The position numbers and the translations under genes are program-made. Positions 26,129 to 35,757 of a stretch of DNA of 64,000 nt are shown here, one piece after another. The stretch is from positions 62,001 through 126,000 of the forward strand of contig NZ_JADPKK010000012.1 of the NCBI RefSeq assembly GCF_023073915.1, in the 5' to 3' direction. Numbering within the stretch: the first letter of the stretch is position 1; each line of letters starts with the position of its first letter. This DNA comes from Bradyrhizobium sp. 149 (lineage in GTDB: Bacteria; Pseudomonadota; Alphaproteobacteria; Rhizobiales; Xanthobacteraceae). A model generated the notes under the pieces. That model saw nothing but the letters and a program-made list of their open reading frames with translations, ran no database searches and was not told the origin of the DNA.

Positions 26129-27430
26129 ATGGCGGGATTGTTGCGCCGCGCGGCTGCTATGGCCGCGCCGATCGGGTGTGTCTTGATCATGGCTTCGCCG
26201 GCGCGCGCCGCGGGCTCCGAGATCAACACCGCCGACACCGCCTGGATGATCGTCGCCACCGCGCTGGTGCTGATGATGACGATCCCGGGGCTCGCGCTGT
26301 TCTATTCCGGCATGGTGCGCAAGAAGAACGTGCTCGCCACCATGGCGCAAAGCCTCGCCGCAGTGACGATCATCTCCATTCTCTGGGTCGCGTTCGGCTA
26401 TTCGCTGTGCTTCGTCGGCGACGGCCCGTGGATCGGCACGCTCGACCGCTGGTTCCTCGCCGGCATGACCATGGACAGCGTCAACCCGGCGGCGAAGACG
26501 ATCCCGGAAGCGCTGTTCATGCTGTACCAGATGACGTTTGCGATCATCACGGTGGCGCTGGTCGCGGGCGCGGTCGCCGACCGCATGCGGTTCTCCGCCT
26601 ATCTGCTGTTCTCCGTGGCCTGGTTCATCTTCGTCTACATTCCGCTGGCGCATTGGGTGTGGGGCGGCGGCTTCCTCGCCGGCATGGGCGTGCTGGATTT
26701 CGCCGGCGGCCTCGTCGTGCATCTGTCGGCCGGCACCGCTGGCCTCGTCGCGGCGAAGGTGATGGGACGCCGTCACGGCTACGGCACCGAAAATCTTTCG
26801 CCGTTCGATCTGTCGCTCGCGGTGATGGGCACCGGCCTGTTATGGGTCGGTTGGTTCGGTTTCAACGGCGGCTCGGCGGGCGCAGCCAATTCGCGCGCGG
26901 TGCTGGCGATCATCGCGACCCATCTCGCGGCCTGCTCCGGCGCGCTGACCTGGGCCGCGATCGAATGGTCGACGCGGCGCAAGCCGTCCGTGCTCGGCAT
27001 GATCTCCGGTGCAGTGGCCGGCCTCGGCACCATCACGCCGGCCTCCGGATTCGTGGCGCCCTGGCACGGTATCGTCATCGGTGTGATCGCGGGCCTCGTC
27101 TGCTACTGGGCTTGCACCTGGCTGAAGCACCGCTTCAATTATGACGATTCGCTCGACGTGTTCGGGGTCCACGGCATCGGCGGGATGACCGGGACCCTGC
27201 TGGCCGGCGTGTTCGCAACCAGCGCCATCGGCGGCACCCCCGGCCTGCTCGAAGGCCATCCGCAACAGCTTCTGGTCCAGCTCTACGGGGTTGCCGTCAC
27301 CTTCGTCTGGTCGGCGGGCGTGAGCTTCGTCCTGCTCAAGCTGGTCGGCCTGTTCGTACCCCTGCGCGTATCCCGTGAGCACGAGCTCGAAGGACTGGAT
27401 ATTTCGCAGCACGGCGAAGCGCTGCAGTAA
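26129..27430 (+). CDS. amtB: Ammonium transporter, copy 1
   Basis: A 433-residue inner-membrane ammonium channel with an N-terminal signal-like segment and 11 membrane helices. Family motifs are DTAWMIVATALVLMMTIPGLALFYSGMVR, VHLSAGTAGLVAAKVMG (conserved His of the pore) and FGVHGIGGMTGTLLAGVFA (second pore His). It is paired with the PII gene upstream, which normally gates it. A second glnK-amtB pair lies 3.6 kb downstream. Confidence 0.95.
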   Translation: MAGLLRRAAAMAAPIGCVLIMASPARAAGSEINTADTAWMIVATALVLMMTIPGLALFYSGMVRKKNVLATMAQSLAAVTIISILWVAFGYSLCFVGDGPWIGTLDRWFLAGMTMDSVNPAAKTIPEALFMLYQMTFAIITVALVAGAVADRMRFSAYLLFSVAWFIFVYIPLAHWVWGGGFLAGMGVLDFAGGLVVHLSAGTAGLVAAKVMGRRHGYGTENLSPFDLSLAVMGTGLLWVGWFGFNGGSAGAANSRAVLAIIATHLAACSGALTWAAIEWSTRRKPSVLGMISGAVAGLGTITPASGFVAPWHGIVIGVIAGLVCYWACTWLKHRFNYDDSLDVFGVHGIGGMTGTLLAGVFATSAIGGTPGLLEGHPQQLLVQLYGVAVTFVWSAGVSFVLLKLVGLFVPLRVSREHELEGLDISQHGEALQ

Positions 27431-27486
27431 GTTGCTGGCGAGTTGCTCGAGCCGCTGCCCAGCCTGAGGTCGTTTCGGGCTTGCGC

Positions 27487-27512
27487 GACACATAAGCATA
27501 TGCTTATGTGTC
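27487..27512. promoter_or_regulatory. Perfect 26-bp palindrome, probable ArsR-family operator
   Basis: The left half is GACACATAAGCAT and the right half is its exact reverse complement. The core ATAAGCATATGCTTAT resembles ArsR/SmtB-type sites. It ends three bases before the ATG of the ArsR gene at 27516, so autoregulation is likely. Confidence 0.85.
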
Positions 27513-27515
27513 GTC

Positions 27516-27830
27516 ATGATCGAAGCAGACATCTTCAAGGCGCTGGCCGACCCGACGCGCCGAAAGGTCTTTGAAAAGCTCGCTGGCGGAAGCCTGAATG
27601 CCAGCGCTTTGCGCGATGGATTGGAGATCAGCCAGCCGGCGATGTCGCAGCATCTCGCAGTGCTGCGCGCGGCAGGCCTGGTGCGTGAACAACGGCAGGG
27701 CCGCTTTGTGAACTACGAGGTCGACCCGGACGGGATCGCCACCATCGGGACATGGCTTGCGCGCTACCGCGCCTACTGGCCGAAGCGCATGGATGCCCTC
27801 GCCGATCTCTTGAAGGAGATGGATCAATGA
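27516..27830 (+). CDS. ArsR family transcriptional regulator
   Basis: A 104-residue winged-helix repressor. It begins MIEADIFKALADPTRRKVFE, and the recognition region is ISQPAMSQHLAVLRAAGLVREQRQGRFVNYEV. No metal-binding ELCVCDL motif is present, so it belongs to the ArsR group usually paired with SRPBCC/AHSA1 proteins rather than metal sensors. No ribosome-binding site fits between the operator and ATG, so the message may be leaderless. Its stop overlaps the ATG of the next gene. Confidence 0.93.
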   Translation: MIEADIFKALADPTRRKVFEKLAGGSLNASALRDGLEISQPAMSQHLAVLRAAGLVREQRQGRFVNYEVDPDGIATIGTWLARYRAYWPKRMDALADLLKEMDQ

Positions 27831-28219
27831 GCGACGCCGGGAAGCCTGATCCCTCCGACGCAGACTTGGCGCTCAAAGCAGACTTGGCGCTCGAAACAGA
27901 TTTGGTGCTCGAATATGAATTCGATGCGCCGCCGGCCAAGGTCTGGCGCGCGGTGACCATTCCGGCCTTGCGCGAGCGCTGGCTGCCGGATTGCGATCTT
28001 GCGGGCGCCGAGCCGGAATCATCGATCCCAGGCCAAGAGGTGCGCTACCGGCTTCGCGATTCCGAACCGCCGTTTCGCGAAAGCCATGTCATCTTCCGGA
28101 TCGAACCGAACGAGGACGGCAGCACCCGCTTCCGCATCATCCAGCAAGCCTGCGATGTCCGTATGAAGCTGCCGCAGCCGGCCAACAGCAATTGCTGCCT
28201 GATGCGCGCGGCCGCCTGA
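27827..28219 (+). CDS. SRPBCC (AHSA1-like) domain protein
   Basis: A 130-residue START-like/SRPBCC fold protein. The hydrophobic-ligand-binding fold starts at [28 protein letters not shown] and continues with [20 protein letters not shown]. The N-terminus holds a near-repeat, [18 protein letters not shown]. It is translationally coupled to the ArsR gene (ATGA overlap), a very common arrangement in which the regulator controls the SRPBCC protein. Ligand unknown. Confidence 0.85.
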   Translation: MSDAGKPDPSDADLALKADLALETDLVLEYEFDAPPAKVWRAVTIPALRERWLPDCDLAGAEPESSIPGQEVRYRLRDSEPPFRESHVIFRIEPNEDGSTRFRIIQQACDVRMKLPQPANSNCCLMRAAA

Positions 28220-28260
28220 CACCAACACCACTTCATCACCCGCAGGAATGGAGGTCGCCG

Positions 28261-28863
28261 ATGCGCGACATGCTTCAGCTCGTCCCTATGGTCGTCGAAC
28301 AATCCGCCCGCGGCGAACGATCCTTCGACATTTATTCGCGCCTGTTGCGCGAGCGCATCATCTTCCTCAACGGCGAGGTCAATGATGCGATGTCCGGACT
28401 GGTCTGCGCGCAGCTCCTGTTCCTGGAGGCGGAGAATCCGAACAAGCCGATCAATCTCTACATCAATTCCTATGGCGGCGTGGTCACCTCTGGCCTCGCG
28501 ATGTACGACACCATGCAATTCATCAAGGCGCCGGTCCATACGCTGTGCATGGGCACCGCGCGCTCGATGGGCTCGTTCCTGCTGATGGCCGGCGAGCCCG
28601 GTCACCGCGCCGCCCTGCCCAATGCGAGCCTCCACGTGCATCAGCCGCTCGGCGGCTTTCAGGGCCAGGCGTCCGACATCCTGATCCATGCCACCGAGAT
28701 GCAGGAAACCAAGCGACGCCTCATCCGGCTCTATGCGCAGCATTGCGGGCGCCCCGAGCCGGACGTGGAACGGACCCTGGACCGCGACCACTTCATGACC
28801 GCGCAGCAGGCGGTCGACTGGGGGCTGATCGACAAGGTGTTTGCGGAACGCAGCGCCGCCTGA
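28261..28863 (+). CDS. clpP: ClpP-type ATP-dependent protease proteolytic subunit, divergent paralogue
   Basis: A 200-residue serine protease subunit. The catalytic triad is intact by position: Ser102 in [11 protein letters not shown], His127 in [12 protein letters not shown] and Asp176 in DRDHFMTA. The usual GQAASMGS sequence around the Ser is changed to GTARSMGS (Gln to Thr and Ala to Arg), and the N-terminus [20 protein letters not shown] resembles ClpP propeptides. No clpX lies next to it, so it is probably a second ClpP rather than the housekeeping one. AGGTCG precedes the ATG at 28261. Confidence 0.92.
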   Translation: MRDMLQLVPMVVEQSARGERSFDIYSRLLRERIIFLNGEVNDAMSGLVCAQLLFLEAENPNKPINLYINSYGGVVTSGLAMYDTMQFIKAPVHTLCMGTARSMGSFLLMAGEPGHRAALPNASLHVHQPLGGFQGQASDILIHATEMQETKRRLIRLYAQHCGRPEPDVERTLDRDHFMTAQQAVDWGLIDKVFAERSAA

Positions 28864-29304
28864 CCTTCGCCGTTAGGCCTCCGCCGCCGTCACCTTCCTC
28901 CGGTGGGCAAGTATCTGGTGGGCAAGCCGAGACTCGTCTTGCTCAAGACGTTCGCGCTGCCGGACATGGCCCGCACGGCAGAGCGCGCCAACGAGGCATC
29001 ACCTTTAATTAGATACCTTTCGACTGCCCGACCCCTGGGCAACATTATGTCGGTAGCCTGTCGTGCCTGCGTTTTGAGCAGCCCTGACCACGTTTTGAGC
29101 GCGGCGTAATAGCGCACTGCACCGCAATAGGCGTCAAACGCGAAAACACCCGTTTTCATAGTCCGTTAGGCAACACGCCCGATCTGGCACGGCATTTGAT
29201 TCTAGGGGTCGTGGCTGTGCCCGCGTAGTGAACTTTCTCCCTCGTGGCGAACCAGTCGAGAAGCGCCCGGCCACGTCCGGACCGGGCCAAGCGGGGATAG
29301 GACC
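28864..29304. other. 441-bp region upstream of glnK2
   Basis: Contains a CGTCTTG/CAAGACG hairpin (28936-28951), two GGTGGGCAAG direct repeats near 28906-28926, an NtrC-like half site TGCACC (29118-29123) and the sigma-54 promoter at 29185-29200. Open frames on both strands (28903-29109 plus, 28890-29159 minus) lack ribosome-binding sites and family motifs. Confidence 0.45.
29185..29200 (+). promoter_or_regulatory. Sigma-54 promoter of glnK2-amtB2
   Basis: TGGCACGGCATTTGAT matches the -24/-12 consensus TGGCACG-N4-TTGCA, with GG and G 12 bases apart. The only core difference is GA in place of GC at -12. It predicts a start near 29211 and a leader of about 95 nt to the glnK ATG. It would make the operon dependent on RpoN and NtrC, as expected for nitrogen-scavenging genes. 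Confidence 0.7.
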
Positions 29305-29643
29305 ATGAAAATTGTTATGGCGATTATCAAGCCATTCAAGCTGGAAGAAGTCCGTGACGCCCTGACCGCCATCGGCGTTCACGGTCTCACGGTGACGGAA
29401 GTCAAGGGATATGGCCGCCAGAAGGGCCATACGGAAATCTATCGCGGCGCCGAATATGCCGTGAGCTTCCTGCCCAAGATCAAGATCGAGGTCGCTGTCG
29501 CCTCCGACCAGGTCGACAAGACCATCGACGCCATCACGTCCGCCGCGAAAACGGGGCAGATCGGCGACGGCAAGATCTTCGTCATCAATCTCGACCATGC
29601 GGTTCGCATCCGCACCGGCGAGGCCGATGCTGCGGCCCTTTGA
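29305..29643 (+). CDS. glnK: Nitrogen regulatory protein PII (GlnK-type), copy 2
   Basis: A 112-residue PII protein closely similar to copy 1: the T-loop [19 protein letters not shown] is the same, with Tyr51. Differences cluster in the C-terminal third (SDQVDKTIDAITSAAKTGQ). The amtB2 gene begins 38 bp after its stop, so the two form a tight operon. A sigma-54 promoter is visible upstream. Confidence 0.96.
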   Translation: MKIVMAIIKPFKLEEVRDALTAIGVHGLTVTEVKGYGRQKGHTEIYRGAEYAVSFLPKIKIEVAVASDQVDKTIDAITSAAKTGQIGDGKIFVINLDHAVRIRTGEADAAAL

Positions 29644-29681
29644 TTTCGCGCTCAATCAGAATTCAATCAGGAGTAAATGAA

Positions 29682-31130
29682 ATGACGTTTAAGCGTCCCT
29701 ATGGCGCGGGATTGGCGGCTCTCGCAGTCGGCCTGTTCGCTGCGACCGCAGCCTATGCCGAGCCAACGGTCAACAAGGGAGACAACGCCTGGATGCTGAC
29801 ATCGACAGTGCTCGTGCTGTTGATGACGATCCCCGGCCTCGCGCTGTTCTACGGCGGCCTCGTCCGTTCCAAGAACATGCTCTCGGTCCTGATGCAGGTG
29901 TTCTACACCGTCTGCGTCGTCACCGTGATCTGGGCCGTGTACGGCTACAGCCTCACCTTCACCGGCGGCTCCGACTTCATCGGCGGCTTCTCCAAGGCCT
30001 TCATGATGGGCGTCACCACCGATTCGAAGGCTGCGACCTTCTCGGTCGACGCCAACATCTCGGAGCTCATCTATATGTGCTTCCAGATGACCTTCGCGGC
30101 GATCACGCCCGCCCTCATCGTCGGCGCCTTCGCCGAGCGCATGAAGTTCGCGGCCATCGCGCTCTTCATCCCGCTCTGGGTCACGCTGATCTACTTCCCG
30201 ATCGCGCACATGGTCTGGTACTGGCCCGGCCCGGACATGATCCAGGACGCTGCCAAGGCTCTGGCTGCTGCGACTGACGCGGCGGCGAAGACCGCGGCGC
30301 AGGCCAAGCTCGACGAGATCAACGCCGACGCAGGCTGGATCTTCAAGAAGGGCGCGATCGACTTTGCGGGCGGCACCGTGGTGCACATCAACGCCGGCAT
30401 CGCAGGTCTCGTCGGCGCCCTGCTGATCGGCAAGCGCGTCGGCTACGGCAAGGAGCTGATGGCTCCGCACTCGCTGACCATGTCGATGATCGGCGCCTCG
30501 CTGCTCTGGGTCGGCTGGTTCGGCTTCAACGCCGGCTCCAACCTCGAAGCCAACGGCGGCGCAGCCCTCGCCATGACCAACTCCTTCGTCGCCACCGCAG
30601 CCGCCGCGCTGTCGTGGATGTTCGCGGAGTGGATCATCAAGGGTCACCCGTCGGTGCTCGGCGTCATCTCCGGCGCTGTCGCGGGCCTCGTGGCCGTCAC
30701 GCCTGCCGCCGGCTTCTCCGGCGTGATGGGTGCGATCGTCCTCGGCCTCGTGGTCGGCGTGGTCTGCCTGTTCTTCTGTACCGTCGTGAAGAACGCGCTC
30801 GGCTACGATGATAGCCTCGATGTGTTCGGCGTGCACTGCGTCGGCGGCATCGTCGGCGCCCTCGGCACCGGCATCCTCGTCAACCCGGCGCTCGGTGGTG
30901 CAGGCATCATCGACTACACCGCGATCCCGCCGAAGGTTGCCGATTACGACTTCGCAGCGCAGATGATCTCCCAGATCTGGGGCGTCGGCACCACGCTGGT
31001 GTGGTCGGGTATCGGTTCGGCGATCCTCTACAAGGTCGTCGATGTGATCGTTGGCCTCCGCGCCAATGTCGAAAGCGAGCGTGAAGGCCTCGATATCACC
31101 GAGCACACCGAGCGCGCCTACAACATGTAA
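29682..31130 (+). CDS. amtB: Ammonium transporter, copy 2
   Basis: A 482-residue AmtB with a cleavable signal (ALAVGLFAATAAYA) and 11 membrane helices. Motifs are DNAWMLTSTVLVLLMTIPGLALFYGG, VHINAGIAGLVGALLIGKR and VFGVHCVGGIVGALGTGIL. Compared with copy 1 it carries an extra alanine-rich, charged stretch (about residues 186-224, AKALAAATDAAAKTAAQAKL and following) before the GAIDFAGGTVVHIN helix. AGGAGTAA lies just before the ATG. A strong terminator follows. Confidence 0.96.
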   Translation: MTFKRPYGAGLAALAVGLFAATAAYAEPTVNKGDNAWMLTSTVLVLLMTIPGLALFYGGLVRSKNMLSVLMQVFYTVCVVTVIWAVYGYSLTFTGGSDFIGGFSKAFMMGVTTDSKAATFSVDANISELIYMCFQMTFAAITPALIVGAFAERMKFAAIALFIPLWVTLIYFPIAHMVWYWPGPDMIQDAAKALAAATDAAAKTAAQAKLDEINADAGWIFKKGAIDFAGGTVVHINAGIAGLVGALLIGKRVGYGKELMAPHSLTMSMIGASLLWVGWFGFNAGSNLEANGGAALAMTNSFVATAAAALSWMFAEWIIKGHPSVLGVISGAVAGLVAVTPAAGFSGVMGAIVLGLVVGVVCLFFCTVVKNALGYDDSLDVFGVHCVGGIVGALGTGILVNPALGGAGIIDYTAIPPKVADYDFAAQMISQIWGVGTTLVWSGIGSAILYKVVDVIVGLRANVESEREGLDITEHTERAYNM

Positions 31131-31214
31131 GTCTCCTCCCGGGCGCGGCCTCCTCGGGAGCCGCGTCCACAACTACGGTTTGGGGCACATACCCGGCAAT
31201 GTCCCGACCGTTGA

Positions 31215-31249
31215 GGGGCTCCAGCGCAAGTTGGAGCCCCTTTCTTTTT
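31215..31249 (+). terminator. Rho-independent terminator after amtB2
   Basis: Stem GGGGCTCCA (31215-31223) with TGGAGCCCC (31232-31240), loop GCGCAAGT, then TTTCTTTTT. It lies about 85 bp after the amtB2 stop. Confidence 0.9.
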
Positions 31250-31336
31250 CATCCATCACGTGAAGAAAAAGATTGCCATTCCAGGCAGCCGGCGCAGAAA
31301 TATCGACCACAACAAAACAACAACCGGGAGGTCGTC

Positions 31337-31741
31337 ATGCGTTTGGAAGGCGGATGCTATTGCGGCGAAGTGCGCTATGTCGCCGAAGGCGAGCCGATGA
31401 TGCAGGCGCAATGTCATTGTCGCGAGTGCCAGTACATCTCGGGCGGCGCGCCCAACACCTTCATCGCAATGCCGGCGGGCGGCTTCAGCTACATCACCGG
31501 GCAGCCCAAGCAGTTCAAGCGCAAGGACCTCGAACGCGCCGTCACGCGCGAATTCTGCGCTGAATGCGGCACCCACCTGGTGACCAGGGCTCCGGGACTG
31601 CCGGCCGCGATCCTGAAGGTCGGCACGCTGGACGATCCAAAACAGTTCCATCCGCAGATGGCGATCTACACCTGCGACATGCAGGACTTTCACGCGATCC
31701 CCTCGGGCATGGTGACGTTCGAGAAACTGCCGGCGCGCTAG
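31337..31741 (+). CDS. GFA family (glutathione-dependent formaldehyde-activating enzyme-like) protein
   Basis: A 134-residue zinc-binding protein of the GFA/CENP-V fold. Zinc ligands are in GGCYCGEVRY, QCHCRECQ and FCAECGTHLVTR, giving the usual CxC, CxxC and CxxC arrangement. Gfa was described as speeding glutathione-formaldehyde adduct formation, but most family members have unknown roles. GGGAGG lies eight bases before the ATG at 31337. It stands alone between terminators and the dapC-like gene. Confidence 0.9.
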   Translation: MRLEGGCYCGEVRYVAEGEPMMQAQCHCRECQYISGGAPNTFIAMPAGGFSYITGQPKQFKRKDLERAVTREFCAECGTHLVTRAPGLPAAILKVGTLDDPKQFHPQMAIYTCDMQDFHAIPSGMVTFEKLPAR

Positions 31742-31972
31742 GCGCGCCGCTGCAGCTGCCTGGAGGTCCGGCCCCCTCGACTCTTGTCGAGATGTGCGTC
31801 AACGCGGCCATGCATCCCGTTGTTATCCGGCCTCTTTATTCCTGCTCTGGACGGAGGCGGCGACCGATGGTTAATCGCGTCTTAACCTCGCCCTATCTAT
31901 GGTGAACTGAACCGCTTCCCGCCGGCGCCCTGGTGACCGGCTGTTCCAAGAGTGCTGGCGTCCAGAATGGCT

Positions 31973-33181
31973 ATGACCGCTTCATCCCGTGCGCCGCTGG
32001 AAGCTGGAAGCTCCGATAGCGAACGCTCTCCCTTCGTCCGGCTGAACGAGCTGCTGGCGCCGCATCAACCCGGCAAGCCCTTGATTTCGCTTGCGGTCGG
32101 CGAACCGCAGCATCCGGTGCCAGACTTCGTCGGCCCGGTGCTTGCCAAGCACATCGCCGATTTCGGCCGTTATCCCGCGAACAAGGGCACCGACCCGTTC
32201 CGCAAGGCAGCGGGCGCCTGGCTGTCGTCGCGGTTCAAGCTCCCGCGCACCCTCGACCCCGAGAACGAGATTCTCGTCCTCAACGGCAGCCGCGAGGGGC
32301 TGTTCCTCGCCGCGATCGCCGCTGCGCGCTATGTCGGCCCGCGTCCCGGCAAGCCGGCCATCCTGATGCCGAACCCGTTCTATCCGGTCTATGGCGCCGG
32401 AGCCGGCGCCGCGGCTTGCGAGCCGGTGTTTCTGCCGACCACCGCCGAAAACGGTTTCCTGCCCGATCTCGACGCCATCGACGAAGCGACGCTGGCGCGC
32501 ACGGTGGCGTTCTATCTGGCGTCGCCCGCCAACCCGCAAGGCTCGGTCGCTTCGCCCGACTACTTCAGACGCCTGAAGCAGCTCGCGGATCGCTACGGCT
32601 TCGTCATTCTCAGCGACGAATGCTATTCGGAGATCTACACCCGCGAAGCACCGGGAAGTGCACTCGAATGCGCGGGCCCTGATTTCACCCGCGTGGTCGC
32701 GTTCCAATCGCTGTCGAAGCGCTCCAACCTGCCGGGCATGCGCGTCGGCTTCGCTGCCGGCGACAAAAAGTTCATCGGCATGTTCCTCGAGCTGCGCAAC
32801 ATCGCGGCGCCGCAGGTGCCGGTCCCGCTCCAGCATGTCGCGACCGTCGCTTACGGCGACGAGGCGCATGTCGAGGAGAACCGCAGGCTTTACCGGATCA
32901 AGTTCGATCTCGCCGACCAGATCATCGGCAATCGTTACGGCTATCGCCGGCCCGCCGCCGGCTTCTGCGTCTGGCTCAACACGTCGGAAATCGGCGACGA
33001 CGTGTCTGTGTGTCTGAAACTCTTCAAGGAAGCAGGCGTGCGCGTGGTGCCCGGCAGCTATCTGGCACGGCTCCAGCCCGACGGCTTCAATCCCGGCGCA
33101 GGCTACATTCGCCTTGCGCTGGTGCAGGATGGCGAGACCACGGCGCAGGCGTTGCACCGCCTGGTCGAGACTCTGGGTTAG
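31973..33181 (+). CDS. dapC: Class I/II aminotransferase, DapC-type (succinyldiaminopimelate transaminase)
   Basis: A 402-residue PLP enzyme. Family motifs include FVRLNELLAPHQPGKPLISLAVGEPQH, VLNGSREGLFLA, MPNPFYPVYGAGA, SPANPQGSVA and the PLP-binding Lys in SLSKRSNLPGMRVGF. This set fits the DapC branch, which makes N-succinyl-LL-2,6-diaminopimelate in lysine and cell-wall synthesis. Possible starts are GTG 31952, ATG 31967 and ATG 31973; I use the last. ftsK begins 9 bp downstream. Confidence 0.85.
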   Translation: MTASSRAPLEAGSSDSERSPFVRLNELLAPHQPGKPLISLAVGEPQHPVPDFVGPVLAKHIADFGRYPANKGTDPFRKAAGAWLSSRFKLPRTLDPENEILVLNGSREGLFLAAIAAARYVGPRPGKPAILMPNPFYPVYGAGAGAAACEPVFLPTTAENGFLPDLDAIDEATLARTVAFYLASPANPQGSVASPDYFRRLKQLADRYGFVILSDECYSEIYTREAPGSALECAGPDFTRVVAFQSLSKRSNLPGMRVGFAAGDKKFIGMFLELRNIAAPQVPVPLQHVATVAYGDEAHVEENRRLYRIKFDLADQIIGNRYGYRRPAAGFCVWLNTSEIGDDVSVCLKLFKEAGVRVVPGSYLARLQPDGFNPGAGYIRLALVQDGETTAQALHRLVETLG

Positions 33182-33190
33182 GCGGGGCCC

Positions 33191-35662
33191 ATGAGCATGT
33201 CGGCGATCGAACGTGTCATTCCTCTGGTCGGCCATCTGCCGCCCTCGATCCGCGAGGGGCTGGCGCGGCGCGTGCGCGAGCTCAGCGGCCTCGGCCTGAT
33301 CGCATTGTCCGGCGTCGCCTCGGCGGCGCTGATGACCTGGTCCGTGCAGGATCCCAGCCTCAGCCACGCAACGTCGCGGCCGATCCGCAACATTCTCGGC
33401 TATGCCGGCGCGATTGGCGCCGACCTTGCGATGCAGATCCTCGGGCTCGGCGCGATCATGCTGGTCCTGACGATCGCGATCTGGGGCTGGCGCATGCTGA
33501 CCCATCGCCCGTTCGACCGCGAGGCGCTGCGGCTCGGCTCCTGGATTCTCTGCACGGTGATCGCAGCGGGCTTCGTCAGCTGCTCGCCGCATGGCGGCGC
33601 CTGGCCGTTGCCGACCGGGCTCGGCGGCGTGGTCGGTGATGCCTTGGTCCGCGCGCCCGCGGTGATTTTCGGACCAGCCGGGACGATCTACCGCATCGTG
33701 CTCGGCACGATCCTGTTCGCCGCAATGGCGGCGACCTTCCTGATCGCCTGCGGCCTTGGCGCACGCGAGCACGACGACGAGCTCGCGGAGATCGAGGATG
33801 ACGACAAGCCGCTCGACCAGGACGAGGACAGCGATCGCGGTTCGGTGTCGCTGGGCTGGATGTTCCACGCATTGATGAGCACGAAGGCACGGCTGATCTG
33901 GTTGCTTGGCGCGGCCTACCGCTCGCTGGTCTCGAGCGGGCCGAAAACCAAGGCGGTTGCATTCAACCGCCACGAGCCGAATCTCGGTGGCGGCCGCGCG
34001 GCGCCCCCGATATCGCCGCAGTCGCAAGACGAGAACTACGGCGACGAGCACGAAGAAGACGACGAGGAGGAAGAGGAGGAGCCGGCCGCGCGCGCCCCGC
34101 GCAAGAAGGCTGCGCCCAAGGCCGCGGCCAAGAAATCCTCCGACAAGTTCGAGCTTCCGTCCGTGTCCGTGCTGGCCGCGCCGAAGGCCGGCGATCGCCA
34201 GCCGCTCAGCAAGGCCGAGCTGGAAACCAATTCGCGCGCACTCGAAGGCGTGCTGCAGGACTTCGGCGTACGCGGCGAGATCGTGAAGGCTCATCCGGGC
34301 CCGGTGGTCACGCTGTACGAACTGGAGCCGGCGCCCGGCATCAAGTCGTCGCGCGTGATCGGCCTTTCCGACGACATCGCCCGTTCGATGAGTGCGCTGT
34401 CGGCGCGCGTCGCCGTCGTGCCCGGCCGCAACGCCATCGGCATCGAGCTGCCGAACGCCCATCGCGAAAAAGTCTATCTGCGTGAGCTGCTGGTCGCCAA
34501 GGAGACCGTCGATTCGGTTGCGAAGCTGCCGCTCTGCCTCGGCAAGACCATCGGCGGCGACCCCGTCATCATCGACCTCGCACGCACGCCGCACATGCTG
34601 ATCGCCGGCACCACCGGCTCCGGCAAATCGGTCGCCATCAACACCATGATCCTCAGCCTGGTCTACCGGCTACGCCCGGACCAGTGCCGGCTGATCATGG
34701 TCGATCCGAAGATGCTCGAACTCTCCGTCTATGACGGCATTCCCCATCTGCTCACGCCGGTCGTGACCGATCCGAAGAAGGCGGTGGTCGCGCTGAAATG
34801 GGCCGTGCGTGAGATGGAAGAGCGTTACAAGAACATGGCCAAGCTCGGTGTGCGCAACATCGACGGTTACAACACGCGCCTGCTCGAATTGAAGGCCAAG
34901 GGCGAAGAGCCGACGCGCACGGTGCACACCGGCTTCGACAAGGAGACCGGCAAGGCGATCTACGAGGAAGAGAAGCTCTCGCTCGACCCGCTGCCCTACA
35001 TCGTCATCATCGTCGACGAAATGGCCGACCTGATGATGGTTGCCGGCAAGGACATCGAAGGCGCGGTGCAGCGCCTCGCGCAGATGGCGCGCGCCGCCGG
35101 CCTGCACGTGATCCTCGCGACGCAGCGTCCGTCGGTCGATGTCATCACCGGCACCATCAAGGCGAACTTCCCGACCCGCATCGCCTTCCAGGTGACGTCC
35201 AAGATCGACAGCCGCACCATCTTGGGCGAGATGGGCGCCGAGCAACTGCTCGGCCAGGGCGACATGCTCTACATGGCCGGCGGCGGCCGCATCAGCCGCG
35301 TGCACGGACCTTTTGCCTCCGACGAGGAAGTCGAGAAGGTGGTGCGCCACCTCAAGACGCAGGGACAGCCGGAATACCTCGAAGCCGTCACGGCCGAAGA
35401 GCCCACCGAGGACGAGGACGGCGCGGTGTTCGACGCTTCCGCCATGGGCGCGGATGGCGGCGGCGATCTGTTCTCGCAGGCCGTTGCGATCGTCAAGCGC
35501 GACCGCAAGGCCTCGACCAGCTACATCCAGCGCCGCCTGCAAATCGGCTATAACCGCGCCGCATCGCTGATGGAGCGCATGGAACTGGAAGGCATCGTCG
35601 GCCCCGCCAACCACGCCGGCAAGCGCGAGATTCTGGTCGAGGAAGAAGACAGTCATATGTGA
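33191..35662 (+). CDS. ftsK: DNA translocase FtsK
   Basis: An 823-residue membrane-anchored DNA motor used in chromosome segregation at the septum. The N-terminus has four membrane helices (residues about 35-210), then an acidic and Lys-rich linker (residues about 282-320). The RecA-like motor has Walker A GTTGSGKS near residue 475 and Walker [13 protein letters not shown]. The C-terminal winged-helix gamma domain ([20 protein letters not shown] and [18 protein letters not shown]) reads KOPS-type DNA signals. The length is typical of alphaproteobacterial FtsK. Confidence 0.97.
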   Translation: MSMSAIERVIPLVGHLPPSIREGLARRVRELSGLGLIALSGVASAALMTWSVQDPSLSHATSRPIRNILGYAGAIGADLAMQILGLGAIMLVLTIAIWGWRMLTHRPFDREALRLGSWILCTVIAAGFVSCSPHGGAWPLPTGLGGVVGDALVRAPAVIFGPAGTIYRIVLGTILFAAMAATFLIACGLGAREHDDELAEIEDDDKPLDQDEDSDRGSVSLGWMFHALMSTKARLIWLLGAAYRSLVSSGPKTKAVAFNRHEPNLGGGRAAPPISPQSQDENYGDEHEEDDEEEEEEPAARAPRKKAAPKAAAKKSSDKFELPSVSVLAAPKAGDRQPLSKAELETNSRALEGVLQDFGVRGEIVKAHPGPVVTLYELEPAPGIKSSRVIGLSDDIARSMSALSARVAVVPGRNAIGIELPNAHREKVYLRELLVAKETVDSVAKLPLCLGKTIGGDPVIIDLARTPHMLIAGTTGSGKSVAINTMILSLVYRLRPDQCRLIMVDPKMLELSVYDGIPHLLTPVVTDPKKAVVALKWAVREMEERYKNMAKLGVRNIDGYNTRLLELKAKGEEPTRTVHTGFDKETGKAIYEEEKLSLDPLPYIVIIVDEMADLMMVAGKDIEGAVQRLAQMARAAGLHVILATQRPSVDVITGTIKANFPTRIAFQVTSKIDSRTILGEMGAEQLLGQGDMLYMAGGGRISRVHGPFASDEEVEKVVRHLKTQGQPEYLEAVTAEEPTEDEDGAVFDASAMGADGGGDLFSQAVAIVKRDRKASTSYIQRRLQIGYNRAASLMERMELEGIVGPANHAGKREILVEEEDSHM

Positions 35663-35757
35663 GGCGAGCCGCCTCAAGCCGTCATTGCACGCAAAAACGT
35701 TATCTGCTTTTGGCCGAAATCACGCTAAAAGGGCGCCCAGCCACACAGGACGACGCG

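Noticed and set aside
28890..29159. Two opposing short frames (28903-29109 plus, 28890-29159 minus) upstream of glnK2
   Set aside because: No ribosome-binding site, no family, and they overlap each other. Kept only as part of the intergenic note.
29667..31172. A 501-codon minus-strand open frame opposite amtB2
   Set aside because: It is antisense to a clear ammonium transporter; its Asp/His/Arg-rich product has no recognisable fold.
31982..34594. An 870-codon minus-strand open frame opposite dapC and ftsK
   Set aside because: It lies antisense to two well-identified genes and has shadow-type composition.
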